From positions 620,001 through 684,000 of the forward strand of contig CAVVWN010000014.1 of NCBI GenBank assembly GCA_963752045.1: a stretch of 64,000 bases of DNA. Direction: 5' to 3'. A program made the translations under genes and the position numbers. Below, one piece after another: positions 51,457 through 61,158 of this stretch. This DNA comes from DATKDF01 sp963752045 (GTDB lineage Bacteria; Acidobacteriota; Vicinamibacteria; Vicinamibacterales; SCN-69-37). The notes under the pieces were generated by a model. It saw nothing but the letters and a program-made list of their open reading frames with translations, was not told where the DNA came from and did not search any database. Each line of letters opens with the position of its first letter. Within the stretch, counting starts at the first letter, position 1.

Positions 51457-52470
51457 ATGACCAGACTCCGACTGCTCGTCGTCCTGCTTGCCACGCTTGG
51501 CGTCGCCTCCTGTACTGATGACCCGACGGTTCCGAGCCCACTTCCCCCTCCCAGCGGGAATCCGGGCGAGACCGGCACCCTCAGCGGCACGGTGGTCGGG
51601 TCTCTGAACCCGTCGCCCGTGCAGGGCGCCACGGTCCTGCATGGCACCTCGGCGGCTGTCACCAACGCAGCTGGCGAGTTCACGTTGAACAACGTGGCCA
51701 CGAGCGGTGCGGTCGGCGTGGTCGTCAACGCGCCCGGCTACGTGTACCGCCGCGTGGTCTACGACATGACGCCGAACCGGGCCGGCGTGAAGATCGACGT
51801 GATCCGCGACGCGCCGCCCTTCGAGATCAACTTCTATCGGGCCTGGGTCCGCGACTTCATCGAAAGCACGTCCCTTCAGTCGACGCGGCCCTGGACGGTG
51901 GACCCGAGCTTCTACTTCAAGACCCTGCTCGACGACACGGGGACGGCCGTGCCCGACGACGTCATCGATCGGCTCGTGGGCATCTTCGCCAACAGCGTGG
52001 CCGAGCTGAGCGGCGGCCGCCGCAAGATCGACAGGGTGGAGCGAGGGACGTCGGCTCGCGAGCCGCTCGACGGCTGGGTCAACGTCACGTTCGCCCAGAA
52101 CCTCAGCGGCGCGCTCGGCCGTTCGTCGGTCGGCGGCAACAGCGCGACGATAGCCCTCGTCTACGCTCCGCTGCTCCAGTCGACACCGCAGAACAACCCG
52201 TACAACTGCGAGCTCTACCTGTACTCGGTTGCCGACCACGAGATCACCCACACGATGGGCTTCTGGCACACCTTCGACGTCGTGGGTGATTCGTTCTCAG
52301 GTCCCGGGTGCACCGGCACCGGCAGGCCGGAGCGCACGCGCCTCCACTCGTCCATCATGTACTCACGGCCGTTCGGCAACACCGATCCGGACATCGACCC
52401 GGCAAGCTCGGCGCAGCTCGTCGCGCCCGGGTCCGGCCGCCCGCCGGTCGTGGAGTGCTTCCGGCAGTAG
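51457..52470 (+). CDS. Metzincin-like metalloprotease lipoprotein
   Basis: A 337-residue lipoprotein (lipobox GVASCTDD) with a carboxypeptidase-regulatory-like beta-sandwich (about 38-115) followed by a putative peptidase domain. The extended zinc motif HEITHTMGFWH occupies residues 261-271, fitting HExxHxxGxxH of metzincins, and SIMYSRP near residue 304 supplies the Met-turn. Specific family membership is not clear. It is likely an exported zinc endopeptidase. The ECF sigma factor gene starts 17 bases after the stop, suggesting co-transcription. Confidence 0.82.
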   Translation: MTRLRLLVVLLATLGVASCTDDPTVPSPLPPPSGNPGETGTLSGTVVGSLNPSPVQGATVLHGTSAAVTNAAGEFTLNNVATSGAVGVVVNAPGYVYRRVVYDMTPNRAGVKIDVIRDAPPFEINFYRAWVRDFIESTSLQSTRPWTVDPSFYFKTLLDDTGTAVPDDVIDRLVGIFANSVAELSGGRRKIDRVERGTSAREPLDGWVNVTFAQNLSGALGRSSVGGNSATIALVYAPLLQSTPQNNPYNCELYLYSVADHEITHTMGFWHTFDVVGDSFSGPGCTGTGRPERTRLHSSIMYSRPFGNTDPDIDPASSAQLVAPGSGRPPVVECFRQ

Positions 52471-52486
52471 GGGGCCGCGGCCAGCC

Positions 52487-53041
52487 GTGCCGAGCGAGGT
52501 CACCGAACTCCTGCACGCTCACGGGCGAGGTCAGGCAGACGCCTTCGGCCGGCTCGTGCCGCTCGTCTACGAAGACCTCCGGCGCGTGGCCAGATCGCAA
52601 CTGCGACGACTTCGCGTCGGCGACACTCTCGACACGACCGGGCTCGTTCACGAAGCCTACCTGCGACTCGTGGACCAGACGAAGGCCACCTGGCACGACC
52701 GGGGCCATTTCCTGGCCGTTTCGGCCGTGGCGATGCGCCAGGTGCTGATCGATCATGCCCGCCAGAAATCGCGCCTGAAGCGCGGCGGCGGCGCCGAACA
52801 GGCCACCTTCGACGAAGGCGCCCTCGCAGCCGCGGCCGACGCCGAGCGGCTCATCGAAATCGACATCGCGCTCGGCAAGCTCGCCGACGTCGACCCGCGC
52901 CTCGTTCGCGTCGTCGAATGCCGGTACTTCGCCGGGCTCTCCGAACACGAGACCGCCGAAGCCATGGGCGTGTCACTCCGGACGGCACAGCGCGAATGGC
53001 TCAAAGCCAGGGCCTGGCTCCGGGCAGAACTGGGTCGATGA
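52487..53041 (+). CDS. ECF-subfamily RNA polymerase sigma factor
   Basis: A 184-residue sigma factor of the acidobacterial/planctomycete ECF type that is often found beside Ser/Thr kinases. Region 2 is LVPLVYEDLRRVARSQLRRL to RGHFLAVSAVAMRQVLIDHA, with the family's DTTGLVHEAYLRL; region 4 is VECRYFAGLSEHETAEAMGV with SLRTAQREWLKAR. No anti-sigma gene is adjacent; the kinase 264 bases downstream may regulate it. Translation is from GTG at 52487, chosen because upstream in-frame codons overlap the peptidase gene. It ends immediately before the two-armed repeat. Confidence 0.92.
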   Translation: MPSEVTELLHAHGRGQADAFGRLVPLVYEDLRRVARSQLRRLRVGDTLDTTGLVHEAYLRLVDQTKATWHDRGHFLAVSAVAMRQVLIDHARQKSRLKRGGGAEQATFDEGALAAAADAERLIEIDIALGKLADVDPRLVRVVECRYFAGLSEHETAEAMGVSLRTAQREWLKARAWLRAELGR

Positions 53042-53046
53042 GAAGC

Positions 53047-53299
53047 AGGTACGACAGGTCGACGACAGGTCGACGACAGGTCGACGACAGGTCGACGACA
53101 GGTACGACGGGTACGACGGGTACGACAGGTACGACAGGTACGACGGGTACTCGGAATGCGCTCTTGCTAGCCAGCATTCCTTTAGATACTGGCACCAACC
53201 GTTGTTGAGGAAGATGACAAGCCTCAGGTTCCTCGTACCTGTCGTACCCGTCGTACCTGTCGTACCTGTCGTACCTGTCGTCGTACCCTGTCGTACCAG
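53047..53299. repeat. Two-armed GGTACGACA / TGTCGTACC repeat
   Basis: Left arm 53047-53151 has about ten copies of a nine-base unit GGTACGACA (four are enlarged to AGGTCGACGAC); right arm 53232-53299 has about seven copies of the reverse complement TGTCGTACC. The core (53152-53228) carries its own stem GGAATGC/GCATTCC. The whole can fold as a long hairpin between the sigma factor and kinase genes, ending seven bases before the kinase start. Confidence 0.88.
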
Positions 53300-53305
53300 A
53301 TTCCA

Positions 53306-56227
53306 ATGCCTGACCTGAGCCGCTGGCCCAACGCCGACGACATCCTCGACCGAGCCCTCGAGCGGCCGGCGGCCGAGCGGCGGGCCTTTGTGCGCGAAGC
53401 AGCGGCCGGCGATGCGGATCTGCTGGCCGCGCTCGAAGCCGTCCTCTTCGAGGCCGACACCGACGATGGGTTCCTCGTGCCGGGGGGAGCGATTGCCGGC
53501 GCCGCGGCCGCCGATCTCGCCGATGCGCAGGCGGCTGACCGAGCTCCTCGCCTCGAGCCCGGGACCGCGTTCGGCGTCTATCTGGTCGAGGGCGCGCTCG
53601 GCGCGGGAGGCATGGGCGAGGTCTACCGGGCGCGCGATACGCGCCTTGGCCGCGAAGTCGCGCTGAAGGTGCTGCCGCGCCGATTTGCGGCCGACCCGGT
53701 CAAGCACGCGCGCTTCGACCGGGAGGCCAGGCTGCTCGCCTCGCTCAATCACCCGCACATCGCCGCGATCTACGACGTCGAGGAGCACGATGGCGTGGTC
53801 GCCCTCGTCCTCGAGCTCGTCGAGGGGCCCACCTTGTCCGACGAGATCGCGCTCGGCCGCGTCGACCTCGACCGGGCGCTCGTCATCAGTGCGGAGATCG
53901 CGCAGGCCCTCGCCGCCGCGCACGCCCGCGGCATCGTCCACCGCGACCTGAAGCCGGCGAACATCAAGCTCTCGGCCGGCGGCAGCGTCAAGGTCCTCGA
54001 CTTCGGCATTGCCAAGGCGCTGTCGTCCGATGCACGCGAGCTCGGTCGCGGATCGGACCTGCCAACCGGATCGATCACGCGGGAGCACGCCGCAGGCGGC
54101 GTGCCGGGAACGGCGCCGTACGTCAGCCCGGAGCACGCGCGCGGGCTCGAAACCGACCATCGCTCGGACATCTGGGCGTTCGGCTGCGTCGTCTACGAGC
54201 TTCTGACCGGCACCCGCGCGTTCGACGGAGCGACGACGACCGAGATCATCGCCCGCGTGCTCGAGCGCGATCCCGACTTCTCGAAGCTGCCGGCCGATAC
54301 CCCGCCATCTCTGCGCCGGCTCGTCGAACGTGCTCTTCGCAAGGACCCCGCGCGGCGCCTCGGCTTCATCGGCGACGCGCTCATCGAGATTGAAGATGCG
54401 CGGGCGGAGCGTGCGGCTGGACCGGCCGAAGCGCCGGCACCGTCGCGATCGACCCGTTCGGTCGTGTTCGTGGGTGGTCTGGCGCTTGCGCTGGGTCTTG
54501 CCGCCGGCGCCGCGATCATGGGATGGCGGTTCGAACCGGCGCCGACCGAACCGGCTTTCCTCGCGGTGCCCGTCGTCGAGACCGACGACCTGGTGGCGGG
54601 CGAGGCGCCGGGGCTGGCGATTTCTCCCGACGGGCGTACGGTCGTCTACCGGGCCTGGCGCGACGGTGTGATTCAGCTGATTCGCCGGTCTCTCGTGACT
54701 GGTGTCGCCGAGCCCGTGCCGGGCAGTGTGGACAGCTCGGGCCCGTTCTTCTCGCCGGACGGTGAGTGGCTGGGCTTCTCGACCCAGTCGCACATCATGA
54801 AGATCGCGTCGGACGGCGGTCAGGCCACCGCCGTGACGGCGTCGGCCGGCGGCGCTCGCGCCAGTTGGGGAGCGGGTGACGCCATCGTGTACTCGGCCGA
54901 TGCCGGACGAGGCATCTACGTGGTGCCTGCCTCTGGCGGCGAGCCTCGACTGGTTGCGTCGCCCGACGAGTCGGCCGGACACCTGAGCTACCAGTCACCA
55001 GACCCGCTGCCCGACGGCCGGCACGCCCTCGTCACGGTCCGCTTCGCCGACAGGCAGCAAGTCGGCGTCGTGGACTTGCAGTCCGGGCAGGTGACGCCGC
55101 TGACCGATGGGCGGCAGCCCCGGTACGCGTCGACGGGCCACGTCATCTTCGCCCGTGAGGATGCCCTCTGGTCTGCGCCCTTCGATGCCGACGCGCTGGC
55201 CTTTCGCGCCGATCCGGTTCCCGTCGTCGGCGACCTCGAACGCGGCTCGCTCAACGGCACGTCGCACTTCGACGTCTCCGACACCGGCGCGCTCGTGTAC
55301 ATGCCGGGGCGGGTGGCGCTGGATCTGCGAACGCCCGTCTGGATCGGGCCGGACGGCACGGAGACGGCGGTGCCTGTCGAGGCTCGCGCCTACACGCGCG
55401 CGACGCTTTCGCCCGACGGCACGCGAATCGCGCTCGCGGAAGCGAATCCCGAGAACCGCGACATCTGGATCTACGACATCGGGCGGGACACGCTCATGCG
55501 CCTGACGACCGATCCGGCCACGGACACGGCGCCCATCTGGTCGCCCGACGGTCGACGGATTGCCTTCCGCTCGGAGCGTGACGGCGGCGGTCTCTTCCTG
55601 ACCGCGGCCGACGGCGCCGGCACCGTCACCAGGCTCACGTCGGCCACCGGCCCGTCAAGGCCGGCGCACACGCCATACGCGTTCACGCCTGACGGCCTGG
55701 CGTTGCTCTTCACGGAGCTTCGCAGCTATGCGGACCAGGGCATTGCCGTCGTCAAGCTCGATGAGGCACCGGCGTCCACCGTCCTCCTCGACGGCCCGTA
55801 CGCCGAGACGCGCCCGGCCCTCTCGCCCGACGGCGCGTGGCTGGCCTACCAGTCGGACGAGACCGGGCGCTACGAGATCTACGTGCGGCCGTATCCCGAC
55901 GTCAATCGAAGCCGCACGCAGGTGTCGACGCGTGGAGGCACGTCGGCTCGCTGGCGGTCCGACGGACGTGCCGTCATCTTCCACGACGGGAACTCGATGA
56001 TGATGGCGCCGGTCACTCCGGGCGAGCCGTTCGTCGTCGGCCCGGCGGAGGTCGTGTTCGAAGCGTCCCGGTACAACGACCGGCTCGGCCCCCTGTACGA
56101 CATCGCGCCTGACGGCGAGCGCTTCCTCTTCCTCCGCGAGGGCGGCCCCGAGGGCGTCGCGGGCCGCCGAGACGATCTCCGCCTGATACAGCGCTGGCCA
56201 GGCTTGCTGAAGCAGGGGCTGCACTGA
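53306..56227 (+). CDS. Ser/Thr protein kinase with PD40 beta-propeller
   Basis: A 973-residue membrane kinase. The Hanks kinase domain (about 90-355) has the glycine loop GALGAGGMGEVYRA, ATP-binding Lys121 in VALKVLP, the catalytic HRDLKPANIKL with Asp214, DFGIAKAL and APYVSPEHARG. A transmembrane helix lies near 388-410, and an extracytoplasmic PD40 propeller follows, with LAISPDGRTVVYRAW, PFFSPDGEWLGFST and later blades to FDIAPDGERF-like YDIAPDGERF. Propeller sensing outside with kinase output inside is the usual reading. The sigma factor upstream is a likely partner. A decayed copy of the propeller end lies at 30192-30589. Confidence 0.94.
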   Translation: MPDLSRWPNADDILDRALERPAAERRAFVREAAAGDADLLAALEAVLFEADTDDGFLVPGGAIAGAAAADLADAQAADRAPRLEPGTAFGVYLVEGALGAGGMGEVYRARDTRLGREVALKVLPRRFAADPVKHARFDREARLLASLNHPHIAAIYDVEEHDGVVALVLELVEGPTLSDEIALGRVDLDRALVISAEIAQALAAAHARGIVHRDLKPANIKLSAGGSVKVLDFGIAKALSSDARELGRGSDLPTGSITREHAAGGVPGTAPYVSPEHARGLETDHRSDIWAFGCVVYELLTGTRAFDGATTTEIIARVLERDPDFSKLPADTPPSLRRLVERALRKDPARRLGFIGDALIEIEDARAERAAGPAEAPAPSRSTRSVVFVGGLALALGLAAGAAIMGWRFEPAPTEPAFLAVPVVETDDLVAGEAPGLAISPDGRTVVYRAWRDGVIQLIRRSLVTGVAEPVPGSVDSSGPFFSPDGEWLGFSTQSHIMKIASDGGQATAVTASAGGARASWGAGDAIVYSADAGRGIYVVPASGGEPRLVASPDESAGHLSYQSPDPLPDGRHALVTVRFADRQQVGVVDLQSGQVTPLTDGRQPRYASTGHVIFAREDALWSAPFDADALAFRADPVPVVGDLERGSLNGTSHFDVSDTGALVYMPGRVALDLRTPVWIGPDGTETAVPVEARAYTRATLSPDGTRIALAEANPENRDIWIYDIGRDTLMRLTTDPATDTAPIWSPDGRRIAFRSERDGGGLFLTAADGAGTVTRLTSATGPSRPAHTPYAFTPDGLALLFTELRSYADQGIAVVKLDEAPASTVLLDGPYAETRPALSPDGAWLAYQSDETGRYEIYVRPYPDVNRSRTQVSTRGGTSARWRSDGRAVIFHDGNSMMMAPVTPGEPFVVGPAEVVFEASRYNDRLGPLYDIAPDGERFLFLREGGPEGVAGRRDDLRLIQRWPGLLKQGLH

Positions 56228-56233
56228 AGCAGT

Positions 56234-56260
56234 AGGGCGGACTGAACTTCAGTCCGCCCT
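56234..56260. repeat. REP-like palindrome AGGGCGGACT/AGTCCGCCCT
   Basis: A perfect ten-base stem with loop GAACTTC, seven bases after the kinase stop codon. It is nearly identical to the palindrome at 47139-47163, and is followed by AGCGCC tandem repeats (56263-56285). Confidence 0.8.
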
Positions 56261-56302
56261 CCCTAGCGCCTAGCGCCCAGCGCCTGTACTATCCTTACCC
56301 CC

Positions 56303-58225
56303 GTGGCGACCTACACCGCGAAAGACATCACCGTCCTCGAAGGCCTCGAGCCCGTCCGGCGCCGTCCGGGCATGTACATCGGTGGCGTGGGCTCGACCGG
56401 CCTGCACCATCTCGTGTGGGAGATTCTCGACAACTCCGTCGACGAAGCGATGAACGGCCATGCCTCGAACATCATGGTCGCGCTTCACAAGGACGCCTCG
56501 TCGATGACCGTCCAGGACGACGGGCGGGGCATTCCGGTCGACAAGCATCCGACGACGAAGAAGAGCGCCCTCGAGGTCATCTTCACGACACTCCATGCCG
56601 GCGGCAAGTTCGACGGCCAGAACTACAAGACAGCCGGCGGCCTGCATGGCGTCGGCGCATCGGTCGTCAACGCGCTGTCGCGCGAGCTTGTCGCCACGGT
56701 CCGCCGCGATGGGGCCACGTGGGAGCAGCGGTACAAGCAGGGCGTGCCCGTGGGAGCGGTCAAGAAGCTGGGGCCGGCGCGCGGGTCGGGCACGACCATC
56801 TTCTTCCGGCCGGATCCCACGATCTTCCCGAAGACGCAGTTCGACGCCGCCGTGATCCGCGAGCGGCTCGAAGTGGCCAGCTACCTGAACAAAGGCCTGA
56901 AGGTCATCTTCGAGAACGAAGCGGCCGCCGCCGGCGAGCCGGCTCGGGACGTGTTCCAGCACGACGAGGGCATCGCCGACTATCTCAGGAAGATCCTCGA
57001 GGAGCGTCGGGCGAAGCCGGTGCACGAGCCGGCGTTCGCGCTCACGCGCGAGCACGACGAAAGCGGGCTGAAGCTCGACTTCGTCATGCAGTGGACCGAG
57101 GCGACCGACGAGCACGTCCGCTCGTACGCCAACGGCATTCCGACGGCGTCGGGCGGCACGCACGAGAACGGACTGCGCGCAGGCATCGGCAAAGCCATCC
57201 GCAACTACATCGACACCCACAACCTCTCGCCCAAGGGCGTCACGCTCACGGCCGACGACATCCGTGAAGGGGTGGTGGGTGTGCTCAGCATTTTCATGAA
57301 GGAGCCGCAGTTTCAGGGCCAGACGAAGGACCGGCTCAACAACCCCGAGGTCACCGCGATCGTCGATTCGATGGTGCGTCCGGCGCTCGAGCACTGGCTC
57401 AACCACAGCCGGACGATGGCCGAGGCGATCGTCGCGCGGATCATCCTGGCGGCGAGAGCGCGCGAGGCCAGCCGTGCCGCGCAGGCGGAGGTGACGAGAA
57501 AGACGGCGACGTCACAACGGCTCACGCTCCCCGGCAAGCTCAGCGACTGCACGAGCCCCGGCCGCGAGGAAAGCGAGATCTTCGTGGTCGAGGGCGACTC
57601 GGCCGGCGGCTCCGCCAAGCAGGGTCGCGACCGCGCGCGGCAGGCCATCCTGCCGCTTCGGGGCAAGGTGATGAACGCCGAGAGCGTGTCGGTCGCGAAG
57701 GTGCTCGAGAACAAGGAGCTCTCGGACCTTGTGACCGCGCTCGGCTGCGGCATCGGGAAGAGCTTCGACGTCTCGCGGCTGCGCTACGGCCGGGTCATCA
57801 TCCTGGCCGACGCCGACTCGGACGGGCATCACATCGCCACCCTGCTCCTGACCTTCATCTATCGCCACCTGCCCGGGCTGATCTCTGCAGGTCGCGTGTA
57901 CCTGGCGCAGCCGCCGCTCTATCGCATCGACATCGGCAAAGAGACCCATTGGGCGCTCGACGAGGCTCAGAAGGACGACATCCTCAAGCGCGCGTCGGGC
58001 AAGGGCAAGGTCGAGATCACCCGGTTCAAGGGGCTCGGCGAGATGATGCCGAAGGTGCTCTGGGAAACCACCCTCAACCCGCGCACGCGTCGTCTTCTGC
58101 GCGTCGAGATCGTCGATCAAATCGCGACCGACCGCATCATCAACGAGCTCATGGGCAAGGACCCGTCAGCCCGGTTCCGTTTCATCATGGAACGGGCCGA
58201 GGAGGCCGAAGAGCTCGACGTGTGA
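56303..58225 (+). CDS. parE: Type II DNA topoisomerase subunit B (GyrB/ParE family)
   Basis: A 640-residue ATPase subunit. The GHKL ATPase motifs are EILDNSVDEAMNGH, DDGRGIPVDKH and GGLHGVGASVVNALS; the transducer has QTKDRLNNPEV. The TOPRIM domain shows Glu430 in VEGDSAGGSAKQGRDR and DADSDGHH, and ITRFKGLGEMMP is near the C-terminus. Length and motifs fit GyrB or ParE of the short type; pairing with the A subunit at 21915-24302 makes ParE likely but GyrB cannot be excluded. Translation starts with GTG seven bases after TATCCT. Confidence 0.9.
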   Translation: MATYTAKDITVLEGLEPVRRRPGMYIGGVGSTGLHHLVWEILDNSVDEAMNGHASNIMVALHKDASSMTVQDDGRGIPVDKHPTTKKSALEVIFTTLHAGGKFDGQNYKTAGGLHGVGASVVNALSRELVATVRRDGATWEQRYKQGVPVGAVKKLGPARGSGTTIFFRPDPTIFPKTQFDAAVIRERLEVASYLNKGLKVIFENEAAAAGEPARDVFQHDEGIADYLRKILEERRAKPVHEPAFALTREHDESGLKLDFVMQWTEATDEHVRSYANGIPTASGGTHENGLRAGIGKAIRNYIDTHNLSPKGVTLTADDIREGVVGVLSIFMKEPQFQGQTKDRLNNPEVTAIVDSMVRPALEHWLNHSRTMAEAIVARIILAARAREASRAAQAEVTRKTATSQRLTLPGKLSDCTSPGREESEIFVVEGDSAGGSAKQGRDRARQAILPLRGKVMNAESVSVAKVLENKELSDLVTALGCGIGKSFDVSRLRYGRVIILADADSDGHHIATLLLTFIYRHLPGLISAGRVYLAQPPLYRIDIGKETHWALDEAQKDDILKRASGKGKVEITRFKGLGEMMPKVLWETTLNPRTRRLLRVEIVDQIATDRIINELMGKDPSARFRFIMERAEEAEELDV

Positions 58226-58260
58226 CCCTGGAGCCATGAGCCCTATCCGAGCCACCGGCC

Positions 58261-59850
58261 TCACCTGTTCGAGCGAACGGGTCGGAAGAGCAGGTCGCGG
58301 TAGTCGAAGCTGAAGTCGGCCAGGTCGGAGGTCGGCGCCATCCTCATCGTCTCGATCGCGCCGGTTTCGTCGAGCGCGAACGTCACGAAGGCGTCGGGAA
58401 TGGTGTGGTCGGCGAACACGGCCCTGAACGTGTCGTACTGCCAGTGTTCGAGATCGGCCACCGCGGCCGGCGTGCGCGTGAGACGCAGCACGAGGCGGCC
58501 GCTCGCGATGGAGAGTGTCGCGCGCCCGTACCACGCGTCGGCATACTCACCCGCGTACGACTCGAGCGACAGCGACGGCCGCGAGCTGCGGTTCCTGGCA
58601 GCCGCCTGCTTCTGCTCCTCCTCGTTGGCCCGCTTGAGCTGGTCGGTGCGCACCTGCCGGTACGCAGCGACCCAGTCGGTGGGCGGGGCGCCGAGATAGG
58701 CGTCGAGGATGTGGTAGCCGATGGCGTTGAAGGCGCCGCCTTCTTCCTGGTTCGTGAGCACGACGATGCCGAGTCGTTCGGACGGAACGAGCATCACGAG
58801 CGTCACCATCCCGGTGAGGCCGCCCGTGTGCGACACGATCTTGCGACCGCGGTAGTCGCGCAGGTTCCACCCGAGACCGTAGCCGGCGAAGTTCGGTTTG
58901 GTGCTCGCGAGCGGCGGGGCAGGGTCGTTGATCCGGATGGGCGTCGCGACCTGCCACATCTCGTCAGAGATGCGCTCGGAGAAGAGCCGCCTCGTATCGT
59001 CGATCTTCCCGCGCGCGAGCTGCACGGCAACCCATTTCGTCATGTCGCGGAGGTTCGACTTGATTCCGGCGGCCGCGGCCCAAGTATCGTCCCGTGTGGC
59101 CTGGATGGGCCTCAGCTCGCCTTCGAGGCGCCAGCCGCGCGAGTGCGGTGAGGCCACGTTGGCGTCCGGCGCGAGGCCGACGTTGCTGATGCGGGTGGCG
59201 TGCATGCCGAGCGGCGCGAAAATCCGTTCCCGAATCACGTCGTCCCAGTTCCTGCCGGTGACCGCGGCAATCACCTGACCGGCGACCACGAACATCAGGT
59301 TGTTGTAGGCATAGCGGCTGCGAAAGCTCGAAGCCGGCGCGATCGACCTCACCGCCGCCACGACCTCCTCGCGCGAGACGGTGGTGTCCGGCCAGAAGAG
59401 GAGGTCGCCCGCGCCGAGCCCGAGGCCGCTCCGGTGGCTGAGCGTGTCGCGCACCGTGATCTCGCGTGAGGCGTACGGGTCCTGCATCGCGAAACCGGGC
59501 AGGTGCCGGCTCACCGGGTCGTCCCAGGAAAGCTTGCCCTCGTCCACCAGCATGCCCAGGGCGGCGGCCGTGAATGCTTTGGTGTTCGACGCGATGCCGA
59601 AGAGCGTCTGGTCGTCGACGAGGGCCGGTTCACCCAGACGCCGGACCCCGTAGCCTTTCGCGTGGACGACCTTGCCGTCCTTCACGATGGCCACCGCGAT
59701 GCCGGGGACGTCGAAGGCCTTCATCGCGCTGGCGACCCGGTCGTCGAGACCGGCCGGGGGACCCTGGGCAAACGCGCCAGCAGGGATGAGGCACAGGACG
59801 AGGAGCGCCGCCAGGCGGCGGCCGAACACGAATCTGTCAGCGCGAGTCAT
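58261..59850 (-). CDS. Exported serine hydrolase (beta-lactamase-like) with DUF3471-type tail
   Basis: A 529-residue exported hydrolase of the class C beta-lactamase-related family. A signal peptide ends near residue 29. The nucleophile motif is SNTK with Ser88 and Lys91, the Tyr motif is YAYNN near 192, and the third motif is HTGG near 340. The C-terminal 100 residues (LESYAGEYADAWYGRATLSI) form a DUF3471-like lipocalin-type domain common in such esterases/peptidases. The ATG at 59850 lies seven bases after TATTGT; a GTG at 59859 is in frame but less likely. It is convergent with parE. Confidence 0.9.
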   Translation of the reverse strand: MTRADRFVFGRRLAALLVLCLIPAGAFAQGPPAGLDDRVASAMKAFDVPGIAVAIVKDGKVVHAKGYGVRRLGEPALVDDQTLFGIASNTKAFTAAALGMLVDEGKLSWDDPVSRHLPGFAMQDPYASREITVRDTLSHRSGLGLGAGDLLFWPDTTVSREEVVAAVRSIAPASSFRSRYAYNNLMFVVAGQVIAAVTGRNWDDVIRERIFAPLGMHATRISNVGLAPDANVASPHSRGWRLEGELRPIQATRDDTWAAAAGIKSNLRDMTKWVAVQLARGKIDDTRRLFSERISDEMWQVATPIRINDPAPPLASTKPNFAGYGLGWNLRDYRGRKIVSHTGGLTGMVTLVMLVPSERLGIVVLTNQEEGGAFNAIGYHILDAYLGAPPTDWVAAYRQVRTDQLKRANEEEQKQAAARNRSSRPSLSLESYAGEYADAWYGRATLSIASGRLVLRLTRTPAAVADLEHWQYDTFRAVFADHTIPDAFVTFALDETGAIETMRMAPTSDLADFSFDYRDLLFRPVRSNR

Positions 59851-59937
59851 GGGGGCCACAATACCATCGGCCGCGTAAGCCCGCTCTCGTCGTCAGTCCA
59901 GCTTGCGTGGCACCGGTCGGGAGACTAACCTGCGCGC

Positions 59938-61158
59938 ATGGGTGTGAACAAGAAGTACTCCGGATATAGCGCGTGGGACTATCTGCCCGCGCCGCGCGAG
60001 TTCCGCGATTTCGAGCTGGTCGAGGGGCACTCGCCGTTCGAACCCTACGTCGTGCCGCTCGATGAGGCCGGGGAGGCGCGGGTCGCCGATCTGGCCGAGC
60101 GCCTCGTGATGATCTCGCTCCACGAGCACCCGCATCTGTTTCCCGCCGACATGGCCGACATGCAGTTCTACGACAAGAGCGGGCGCATCCATGCCGCCTA
60201 CGCGGCGCTCGCCGACTCGTGGTGGGACGGCGTGTTCGACAACTTCCAGAATGGCACCAACTTCATCACGTCGAAGAGCGGCTGGAAGTGGGAGGACGTC
60301 ATCTACGACATGGGCATGCGCCTGTGCGATCTGGCGCACCAGGACTTCCTCATCCGCTGCGAGACGGTCGACGATTTCCACCGCGCGCACCGTGAGGGCC
60401 GGATCGCGCTCGTGCCGGCGCAGGAAGGCGCGGCCATGATCGAGAACGAGCTCGATCGCATCGAGATTCTCTACGGCATCGGCCTGCGCGTGCTCGGTAT
60501 CTGCTACAGCGAGTCGAACGCCCTCGGCACCGGCCTCAAGGAAACGCGCGACGGGGGCCTCACCGCGTTCGGCAGGCGAGCGGTTCGTCGGATGAACGAC
60601 GTGGGCATGGCCATCGACTGCGCTCATGCGAGCGACCAGACCACGCTCGACACGGTGGCCGAGAGCCGCAAGCCGATCTTCCTCACCCACACCGGCGCGC
60701 GGGCGCTCTGGAACATCAGGCGGCTGGCGCCAGACGAGGTGCTCAAAACCGTGGCCGGCAAGGGCGGCGTCATCGGCATCGAGGCGGCGCCGCACACGAC
60801 CATCACGGCGCGCCATCCACGGCACGATATCGAGTCGTTCATGGAACACTTCGAGTACGTCCGCGACCTGGTGGGTATCGACCACGTCGCGTTCGGCCCG
60901 GACACGCTCTACGGGGACCATGTCGGCCTGCACAAGGTGTACTCCGCGGCGCTCTCGATCGACGCCGCCCACGCCGGCGGTGCGTCGAAGGCTCCGGCGG
61001 CGACCCACGAGAAGGTGCCGTACGTGCGCGGGATCGAGAACCCGACCGAGGGCAGCAAGAACATCCTGCGCTGGCTGGTCAGGCACGAATACCCGGAGGA
61101 CGACATCGCCAAGGTGATGGGCGGCAACATCCTGCGCGTGCTGAAGGAGGTCTGGTAG
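59938..61158 (+). CDS. Membrane dipeptidase (peptidase M19)
   Basis: A 406-residue zinc dipeptidase related to renal dipeptidase, cleaving dipeptides including those with D-residues. Metal-site segments are HEHPHLFPAD near residue 62, PAQEGAAMIENE near 161, DCAHASDQT near 225, LTHTGARAL near 250 and GIDHVAFGPD near 317. No signal peptide is present, so the enzyme is cytoplasmic. The ATG follows TAACCT by six bases. A small membrane protein and a sodium symporter follow without gaps, so the operon probably imports and degrades a peptide or peptide-like compound. Confidence 0.92.
   Translation: MGVNKKYSGYSAWDYLPAPREFRDFELVEGHSPFEPYVVPLDEAGEARVADLAERLVMISLHEHPHLFPADMADMQFYDKSGRIHAAYAALADSWWDGVFDNFQNGTNFITSKSGWKWEDVIYDMGMRLCDLAHQDFLIRCETVDDFHRAHREGRIALVPAQEGAAMIENELDRIEILYGIGLRVLGICYSESNALGTGLKETRDGGLTAFGRRAVRRMNDVGMAIDCAHASDQTTLDTVAESRKPIFLTHTGARALWNIRRLAPDEVLKTVAGKGGVIGIEAAPHTTITARHPRHDIESFMEHFEYVRDLVGIDHVAFGPDTLYGDHVGLHKVYSAALSIDAAHAGGASKAPAATHEKVPYVRGIENPTEGSKNILRWLVRHEYPEDDIAKVMGGNILRVLKEVW

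Noticed and set aside
52973..54982. 669-codon minus-strand open frame containing repeated Tyr-Pro-Ser-Tyr-Leu peptides
   Set aside because: The peptide repeats are just translation of the nine-base tandem array, and the rest is antisense to the kinase gene.
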